A DNA stretch of 9,346 nt from CAYUNT01 sp964446285 (GTDB lineage: Bacteria; Sumerlaeota; Sumerlaeia; SLMS01; CAYUNT01): the NCBI GenBank assembly GCA_964446285.1, contig CAYUNT010000180.1, forward strand, positions 1 through 9,346, given 5' to 3'. The position numbers and the translations under genes were made by a program. The number at the start of each line of letters is the position of its first letter. The stretch's first letter is position 1. Of this stretch, positions 4,733 to 9,346 are shown in pieces. The notes under the pieces were generated by a model. That model saw nothing but the letters and a program-made list of their open reading frames with translations, was not told the DNA's origin and ran no database searches.

Positions 4733-6637
4733 ATGCGTTCTGTTAATTCTTCCATATTCTCAGCCCTTGACTGGGAAAAACCGGGAACCGTCTGGATCGA
4801 CGACTTCGAAGACGGGCGCGGGAATTCGTATGTTCTGAGCAATCCCTCCGAGACGCTGGTGGTATTGCGGCCCGAGGAGATTCCCGAGGCGCTGCATCGG
4901 CTGGACGCCAATCTTGCCGCCGGAAAGCTCGCCGCGGCCTCTATTGCTTATGACGCCGGACTGGGCTTCGACAAGCCCATGCGCTCGCGCCATGCGCCGC
5001 GCAATCCCTTGCTCTGGCTTGGATTTTACGATGAATGCCAAAAGGTCGAGGAGGCGGAATCCATTGCGCCGCCGGATGTTCTGCCTTCTGCGGAGCCGGC
5101 TCGAATCCATCGCCTTGCATGGAACATGGAGTATGCCCAATACGAACGATGCGTGAACCGTATTCTCGAATACATTCGCGCGGGCGACGTCTATCAGGTC
5201 AATTTCACCTGCTTGGCGCGATTTGAGAATTCAGAGCCGCCGCACTCGCTGTTTCTTCGGCTGCGCCAAGCCCATCGCCCGCCTCATGCCGCCTTTATCA
5301 ACGCGGGCGATTGGAAAGTCATTTCGCTTTCGCCCGAACTGTTTTTGCGCGCCTGGGGCGGACAGATTCTGGCCCGCCCGATGAAAGGGACCATGCGGCG
5401 CGGACGTTGGTGCGAAGAGGACGAGGCGCAGGCCCGCCGCCTCGAAGCGGACGAAAAAAACCGCGCCGAAAACCTCATGATCGTGGACCTGATGCGCAAC
5501 GACCTCGGGCGCCTCTGTTTACACGGCACGGTCCAAACGCCCAGGCTGTTCCACGTCGAACGCTATCCGTCGCTTTTTCAAATGACCAGCGACATTTCCG
5601 GGCGTTTGCGCGAGGGAATCACGACTCTCGAATTGTTGCGCGCCGTCTTTCCGCCCGGCTCGGTTACGGGCGCGCCGAAACTCCGCGCGCTGGAGATCAT
5701 CGACGAACTCGAGGTGGAATCGCGCGGCGTGTATTGCGGCGCGATCGGATTGTTTCAACCGGGGGGCGATTTCACGCTCAATGTGGCCATCCGCACCATT
5801 GTCCATCGCGGAATCGGCTGCGAGCTCGGTTTGGGTGGCGCAATTGTGGCCGATTCCGATCCACATGCCGAGTGGGAGGAACTCCAACTGAAGGGCGCGT
5901 TTCTTGGTGCGCGCGGCGGCGACTGCGGAAGTGGAAGCGGCGGCGGAGGCGGCAGCGGCGAATTTTGCCTTCTGGAAACGCTGCGCCTTGGGGCCGACGG
6001 CGAATGGGTATGGCTGGAGGAGCATCTGGAGCGGATGCGGCGCTCGGCGCTGTATTTTGGATGGAATTTTCCCGAGGGCGCAGCGCGCGATTGCCTTGCC
6101 GCCGCCGCTCAGTCTCGTGGAAGCGGCATGGCGCGCGTTCGCCTGCTGCTCGATGCGCGCGGCGGCTGCCGGTCGGAAATCGCCCCGCTGCCCGAGCCGC
6201 CACCCCGCCCCGTCCGCGCCTTGCTCGCCTCGCAACCCACCGATCCGGCGAACCGCTTTCTTTATCACAAAACCACATGCCGCGATCTTTACGATGCCGG
6301 ATGGCTCAGCGCGTGCCAACTCGGATACTTTGATCTTGTCCACCTCAACAATCGCGGCGAAGTTACAGAAGGGGCCATTTCTAATTTGGCGGCGCAAATA
6401 GATGGACGCTGGGTGACTCCGCCGCTTGAATGCGGCCTTTTGCCCGGCTTGTGGCGCGCCCGCCGCCTGGCCGAAGGCGGCATTATGGAGCGTGTCATCC
6501 GGCTTGACGATCTGCTCCGCGCCACGCGCATCGTTCTTGCCAATTCCGTCCGTGGAGAAACCGAAATCCAATCCCTCGATTCCGAATCCAGCGGGCTGCA
6601 CCTCTGGACTCAACCTTCCTCGGAGCACAACCCATGA
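4733..6637 (+). CDS. pabBC: Aminodeoxychorismate synthase I - aminodeoxychorismate lyase fusion
   Basis: A 634-residue bifunctional enzyme for p-aminobenzoate, the folate precursor. The PabB part (about 1-393) turns chorismate plus ammonia into 4-amino-4-deoxychorismate. It has PMKGTMRRG (216-224), whose lysine (Lys218) is the ADC-synthase hallmark where anthranilate synthase has alanine, AENLMIVDLMRNDLGR (245-260), and FPPGSVTGAPK (306-316). A Gly/Ser linker (about 394-410) leads to the PabC part, a fold-type-IV PLP lyase releasing pyruvate: EEHLERM (429-435), Lys513 in YHKTTCRDLYD, and NNRGEVTEGAISNL (539-552). The glutaminase PabA is not in the window. The start ATG at 4733 is the only start codon after the in-frame stop, but has no clear ribosome site, so translation may be coupled to the gene 42 bp upstream. 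Its TGA overlaps the carbamate kinase ATG. Function is secure. Confidence 0.93.
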   Translation: MRSVNSSIFSALDWEKPGTVWIDDFEDGRGNSYVLSNPSETLVVLRPEEIPEALHRLDANLAAGKLAAASIAYDAGLGFDKPMRSRHAPRNPLLWLGFYDECQKVEEAESIAPPDVLPSAEPARIHRLAWNMEYAQYERCVNRILEYIRAGDVYQVNFTCLARFENSEPPHSLFLRLRQAHRPPHAAFINAGDWKVISLSPELFLRAWGGQILARPMKGTMRRGRWCEEDEAQARRLEADEKNRAENLMIVDLMRNDLGRLCLHGTVQTPRLFHVERYPSLFQMTSDISGRLREGITTLELLRAVFPPGSVTGAPKLRALEIIDELEVESRGVYCGAIGLFQPGGDFTLNVAIRTIVHRGIGCELGLGGAIVADSDPHAEWEELQLKGAFLGARGGDCGSGSGGGGGSGEFCLLETLRLGADGEWVWLEEHLERMRRSALYFGWNFPEGAARDCLAAAAQSRGSGMARVRLLLDARGGCRSEIAPLPEPPPRPVRALLASQPTDPANRFLYHKTTCRDLYDAGWLSACQLGYFDLVHLNNRGEVTEGAISNLAAQIDGRWVTPPLECGLLPGLWRARRLAEGGIMERVIRLDDLLRATRIVLANSVRGETEIQSLDSESSGLHLWTQPSSEHNP

Positions 6638-7596
6638 ATCCTTCGACAGAAACTCTCGTCATTGCCTTGGGCGGAAACGCCATCTCGCGGCCCGGCGAAG
6701 AGGGCAACATCGCGGATCAATTTCGCCACACGGGCGAAACGGTCGAGTGGCTTGCCAATCTGATCGCAAAAGGGATGCAGCCGGTCATTACGCACGGAAA
6801 TGGCCCGCAGGTGGGCAATATCCTGCGGCGTGTCGAACTTTCCCTCGGCGAGGTGTATCCCATACCGCTTCACTTGTGCGTGGCGGATACGCAGGCGGGC
6901 ATGGGGCACATGATAACACAATGTCTGAACAATGCATTGGTCCGGCGGGGCAAGGACCGCTTGGCGGCCACGCTGGTCACTCACGTTGTGGTGGACGCCG
7001 ACGACCCGGCATTTTCCAATCCCGACAAGCCGATCGGGCGCGCCATCAGCCAGGAGCGGGCCGAGCACTTCGCCAAAACCTACGGATGGGAGATGCGCGA
7101 ATACCCCAAAGTGGGCTGGCGCCGCGTGGTCGCCTCGCCGCGACCGCGAAGCATTCTCGAGATAGAAATCATCCAGCGCCTGGTTCGCGAAGGCGAAATA
7201 CTCGTTGTGGGCGGCGGCGGCGGAATTGCCGTCCGGCGCAATGAATCCGGCGAATACTTCGGCGTGGATTGCGTGATCGACAAAGATCGCACCACCGCGC
7301 TGCTGGCGGCGCAACTTGGCGTGGAACTTTTTGTGATCGCCACCGGCGTCAATAAGGTCATGCTCGATTATAGCAAGCCCACACAGCGCGCGCTCGACCT
7401 CCTCACGCTCGATGAGGCCCGCCGATACCTCGCCCAGGGCCAGTTCCCGGCCGGTACGATGGGTCCGAAAATCGAAGCAGCAGTAGATTTTCTCGAAAAA
7501 TCCACCCAACCCAATCCCAAGGTTCTTATTTGCGAACTCGAATGCATCGAAGATGCCCTGGAAGGCCGCGCCGGCACTGTCATCGTTCGTGGATAA
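6634..7596 (+). CDS. arcC: Carbamate kinase
   Basis: Carbamate kinase interconverts carbamoyl phosphate plus ADP with carbamate plus ATP; it usually makes ATP at the end of arginine deiminase or ureide breakdown. The 320-residue protein (normal length) carries the family motifs in order: ALGGNAI (11-17), THGNGPQVGN (53-62), DKPIG (131-135), VVGGGGGIAV (191-200), FGVDCVIDKDRTTALLA (209-225), ATGVNKV (236-242) and GTMGPKI (274-280). The ATG at 6634 forms an ATGA overlap with the preceding pabBC stop, with GGAG about 9 nt upstream, so the two are almost certainly translated from one mRNA. Arginine deiminase and ornithine carbamoyltransferase genes are absent from the window, so its source or use of carbamoyl phosphate is open. 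The enzyme call is firm; the symbol follows family usage. Confidence 0.95.
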   Translation: MNPSTETLVIALGGNAISRPGEEGNIADQFRHTGETVEWLANLIAKGMQPVITHGNGPQVGNILRRVELSLGEVYPIPLHLCVADTQAGMGHMITQCLNNALVRRGKDRLAATLVTHVVVDADDPAFSNPDKPIGRAISQERAEHFAKTYGWEMREYPKVGWRRVVASPRPRSILEIEIIQRLVREGEILVVGGGGGIAVRRNESGEYFGVDCVIDKDRTTALLAAQLGVELFVIATGVNKVMLDYSKPTQRALDLLTLDEARRYLAQGQFPAGTMGPKIEAAVDFLEKSTQPNPKVLICELECIEDALEGRAGTVIVRG

Positions 7597-7597
7597 A

Positions 7598-7619
7598 TTA
7601 TTTTGCTCCTTCAGAACAA
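7598..7619 (-). repeat. REP-like hairpin, copy 2
   Basis: Related to 756-778. On the minus strand the core is TTGTTC-TGAAG-GAGCAA, a 6-bp stem with one G-U pair at a different position from copy 1 and the same 5-nt loop. It begins 1 bp after the carbamate kinase stop codon. The change keeps pairing only for minus-strand RNA, as in copy 1; here the minus-strand gene upstream is the histidine kinase ending at 7800. Only two copies are in view, so its status as a dispersed repeat family is inferred. Confidence 0.45.
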
Positions 7620-7668
7620 GTTCAGGGAACAGACTTGCGGGAAATTGGTATAACTATGCTATAGGCAT

Positions 7669-7705
7669 GACGCTCCCGCGGAGATAAGCCGTGGGAAGTC
7701 CTTTT
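7669..7705 (+). terminator. Possible hairpin terminator downstream of carbamate kinase
   Basis: CCCGCGG (7675-7681) pairs with CCGTGGG (7689-7695) around a 7-nt loop, AGATAAG, with one G-U pair on the plus-strand RNA. T7674-A7696 and GAC/GTC (7669-7671 with 7698-7700) extend it across a small internal loop. It is followed by only CTTTT, so termination would be weak. It sits about 75 bp past the carbamate kinase stop. It may be another RNA structure rather than a terminator; I recognise no riboswitch class. Confidence 0.35.
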
Positions 7706-7724
7706 ATGAAGATCAACAACTTGC

Positions 7725-7743
7725 GCCAGTCCCTTTTGACTGG
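7725..7743. repeat. Perfect inverted repeat in 3' intergenic region
   Basis: CCAGTC-CCTTTT-GACTGG, a perfect 6-bp stem with a 6-nt loop, lies between the hairpin at 7669-7700 and the end of the histidine kinase gene. It has no T run on either side, so it is not a standard terminator. It adds to the concentration of small hairpins in the 203-bp gap between the two convergent genes; no riboswitch class is recognised. Confidence 0.5.
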
Positions 7744-7799
7744 AAGTATCGCCAGGAACTTGGGCAACCATGAGTCTGTCAATATTTGCGAGAACTGCT

Positions 7800-8927
7800 C
7801 TATGACGGCAATTCGATCTGGAAAGTGGTTCCCTCGCCGATTACTGAGCGAAAACTGACCTTGCCGCCGAGATAGCGTTCGCCGAACAACTTCATGCTGT
7901 ATGTGCCAATGCCGCGTCCGCTGCCGCCTTTGGTGGAAAAGGAACGTTTGAAAATCTGCATGGCCACATCGTCGGGAATCACGCCCGGATTTTGAACGGC
8001 GAACCGCGGCGCGCCATTGACGCGTTCAAACCGCACGCGGACGGTTTCACCCGGCTGCGAGGCTTCGAGCGCGTTCTTGATCATATTCGTGAGGATGCGC
8101 AGAAGCAGCGTGCTGTCTGTGTTGACGGTTTCCGCGGAGTCCAGCCCGCCGAACTCGAGAGTCCGCCCCTTGGAAACATCATGCATGGCAAAGGTATTCT
8201 TCAGCACCAGCATCAAGTCGCTCACCTTGGAGTCGGCAACGTTGAGTTCCAGCGCGCCTTGTTCCGCCTGGAGGAGCATTCGATGCTCGCGCAGTTCATC
8301 TGTCAGCCGGCTGGCCAGTTTGCCGATCCATTGAGCCGCCTCTTTTGGGTTGCCCGCTTGATCATGTTCCAGCAGATACACCCATCCAACCAGGCCGCCG
8401 ATAGTATTGGCAATATCATGGAAAAACGTCCGCTCCAGGGCGGAACGGCGTTTTTCCGCGCTGATGTCGTGAAGGACAAGAACTGTGAATACGTAGTCAT
8501 CAACGACAAGCGGCGTGGCGCGGACGCGAAATTCAGCGGAGTCTTCGTGATCTCCCCGGCGCACTCGCGCAAGGCATTCCGCCGTGACGGGCGCGCCGCA
8601 GCGCTGGCATTCAAGAATGGCGAGAACTGCGCCGCAGGTTGAGCAGGCCTTGGCGGTTCCGCAGCCGTTTGGCCCCTCGGAGGCGAACACGCAATCGAGC
8701 AATTCGCCCGGGCGGCGTCCTTCCAGGCAGGTCGATGCATCCACGCCAAGGTCTTCATATACACGCCGGTTGAACGCCACGGCCTGGCGCTGACGGTTCA
8801 GCACTAGAATGTAGTCATCAAGCGACTCAAGAATTCCCTGAAACAGCAAACTTTTTTGCACCACTTCGGCTTTGGCGGCCAGATCGGCTTTGTCTGCGCG
8901 TTCCGCGGGGGCAAAATAGGTGTCCAT
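7800..8927 (-). CDS. Soluble PAS-domain sensor histidine kinase with cysteine cluster
   Basis: A 375-residue kinase with no membrane segment or signal peptide. Residues about 20-155 form a PAS-like sensor (LFQGILESLDDYILVLNRQ at 28-46; TVLVLHDISAEK at 148-159) with a cysteine-rich insertion: C79, GCGT (C89), CSTC (95-98), CQRC (107-110) and C118. The dimerisation helix holds FFHDIANTIGGLVG (168-181), with His170 the expected phospho-acceptor. The ATPase domain shows NMIKNALEA (281-289), the G1-like QNPGVIPDDVA (312-322), FKRSFSTKGGSGRGIGTYSMK (326-346) and GEGTTFQIELP (364-374). The ATG at 8927 is chosen because AAAGGAG stands 7 nt upstream; the frame before it is Pro-rich and non-coding in character. 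No response regulator is nearby in the window. The cysteines could bind metal or sense redox state; that is inference. Confidence 0.92.
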   Translation of the reverse strand: MDTYFAPAERADKADLAAKAEVVQKSLLFQGILESLDDYILVLNRQRQAVAFNRRVYEDLGVDASTCLEGRRPGELLDCVFASEGPNGCGTAKACSTCGAVLAILECQRCGAPVTAECLARVRRGDHEDSAEFRVRATPLVVDDYVFTVLVLHDISAEKRRSALERTFFHDIANTIGGLVGWVYLLEHDQAGNPKEAAQWIGKLASRLTDELREHRMLLQAEQGALELNVADSKVSDLMLVLKNTFAMHDVSKGRTLEFGGLDSAETVNTDSTLLLRILTNMIKNALEASQPGETVRVRFERVNGAPRFAVQNPGVIPDDVAMQIFKRSFSTKGGSGRGIGTYSMKLFGERYLGGKVSFRSVIGEGTTFQIELPS

Positions 8928-9165
8928 CTCTGTGCTCCTTTCCCGCCAACGTTGTTTTTTATTTGCCGCATACGGGGCGCATGTCCAGCGCAATCCCTGT
9001 TCGGGCGCGAGGCAAGCGGCGTTTCGCCGCGCAGGTTCGACTTGATTTGGCGGGGCTGGCGCCGGTTGTATCGCAATCCGCGCGGGGTTGTGAGGGAGCG
9101 AACTTGCGCAAGGCAGCGGGCGTGGCGGTGGGGCGGGAACTTTTGCGGCAGTCAGGATGAATTTT
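8928..9165. other. Intergenic region between divergent kinase and carbonic-anhydrase-like genes
   Basis: Both flanking genes read outward from here, so it must hold their promoters, but no clear -35/-10 pair is visible. The kinase ribosome site AAAGGAG is at 8935-8941 (minus strand). A perfect hairpin, GCGGCG-TTT-CGCCGC, occupies 9016-9030 without a T run. Between about 9118 and 9137 the plus strand is rich in G runs (GG, GGGG, GGG). A TTG/ATG frame of about 60 residues ends at 9160 but resembles nothing I recognise. Confidence 0.5.
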
Positions 9166-9346
9166 ATGGCTCTGTGGGCGTTAGGCGAATGGATTCCCGA
9201 GGTGGGAGAAGGGGCGTTTGTCGCCCCAAGCGCGGATGTGATGGGCCAGGTCGTGCTCGGCGAAAAATCCAGCGTATGGTATGGGTGCGTGTTGCGCGGC
9301 GATCTCGAACCAATCCAGGTGGGCAAACTGACGAATATCCAGGATA
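9166..9346 (+). CDS. Gamma-class carbonic anhydrase-like protein (3' end cut by window)
   Basis: The 60 visible residues begin the left-handed parallel beta-helix of the gamma carbonic anhydrase / YrdA-PaaY family: IPEVGEGAFVAPSADVMG (10-27), VVLGEKSSVWYGCVLRGD (29-46) and IQVGKLTNIQD (50-60). The block 'WyGcVLRGD...I.vG..tNIQD' is the family signature just before the first zinc-binding histidine, which falls beyond the window. Members may hydrate CO2 or act as uncharacterised hexapeptide-repeat proteins; activity cannot be judged without the three histidines. The start at 9166 is preferred because AGGA (9154-9157) stands 8 nt upstream. An in-frame ATG at 9157 would add three residues. It diverges from the histidine kinase. 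The family call is strong. Confidence 0.88.
   Translation, partial: MALWALGEWIPEVGEGAFVAPSADVMGQVVLGEKSSVWYGCVLRGDLEPIQVGKLTNIQD

Noticed and set aside
7650..7668. A sigma-54-like promoter, TTGGTATAACTATGC.
   Set aside because: The spacing between GG and GC is 9 nt rather than 10 and no plus-strand gene follows.
7655..7705. Possible riboswitch (for example a cyclic-di-GMP or guanidine class) after carbamate kinase.
   Set aside because: The conserved loops of those classes are not present and the structure lies downstream of the gene, with the next gene convergent.
7706..7858. A 50-codon plus-strand frame (MKINNLRQSLLTGSIARNLG...) between carbamate kinase and the histidine kinase.
   Set aside because: It has only a weak GGGAAG-like site, spans a perfect hairpin, overlaps the kinase 3' end on the other strand by 59 bp, and resembles no protein I know. 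Could be real but unsupported.
8963..9160. A roughly 60-residue basic plus-strand frame whose TGA overlaps the ATG at 9157.
   Set aside because: No ribosome site, no recognisable family, and its sequence lies in the region where divergent promoters are expected. The ATGA overlap is suggestive but the better-supported start of the next gene is 9166.
8928..9326. N-terminal extension of the histidine kinase frame up to 9326.
   Set aside because: The extension is Pro/Ala-rich without domain character, runs antisense through the carbonic anhydrase-like gene, and the ATG at 8927 has a strong ribosome site.

Overview
The window reads as chromosomal DNA from a GC-rich, probably uncultured bacterium. 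Most genes use G/C-ending codons, and TTG and GTG starts occur behind good Shine-Dalgarno sites. No rRNA, tRNA or other phylum-diagnostic gene is present, so I do not assign a phylum. No CRISPR array, phage gene or intact transposon is visible.

Layout: (1) 1-568, minus strand: the N-terminal half of HypE (NiFe-hydrogenase maturation), cut by the window edge. (2) 569-1884: a small accessory patch. It holds a ParE/RelE-type toxin and its antitoxin (minus strand, overlapping stop/start), the fossil 5' end of an integrase-type transposase gene that runs into in-frame 12- and 15-bp tandem repeats, the end of that insertion sequence, and a second hypE 5' end broken after codon 19 exactly where the insertion sequence begins. 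(3) 1923-3170, minus strand: threonine synthase (TTG start). (4) 3227-7596, plus strand, divergent from thrC: a probable three-gene operon of a PLP-dependent enzyme of unassigned substrate, a PabB-PabC fusion for p-aminobenzoate synthesis, and a carbamate kinase whose start overlaps the fusion's stop by 4 bp. (5) 7597-7799: a hairpin-rich intergenic region. (6) 7800-8927, minus strand: a soluble PAS histidine kinase with a cysteine cluster. (7) 9166 to the end, plus strand: the N-terminus of a gamma-class carbonic anhydrase-like protein.

The core genes are amino-acid and cofactor metabolism: threonine, p-aminobenzoate/folate, carbamoyl phosphate and several PLP enzymes. Carbamate kinase and HypE share carbamoyl phosphate chemistry, because HypF/HypE build the hydrogenase cyanide ligand from it, but nothing in the sequence proves a functional link. 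The points most worth a second look are the duplicated and IS-broken hypE start, the cysteine-rich PAS kinase, the unassigned PLP enzyme beside thrC, the pabBC-carbamate kinase coupling, and a pair of REP-like hairpins at 756-778 and 7598-7619 whose base changes preserve pairing on the minus-strand RNA. I found no clear evidence of a wholly new system.
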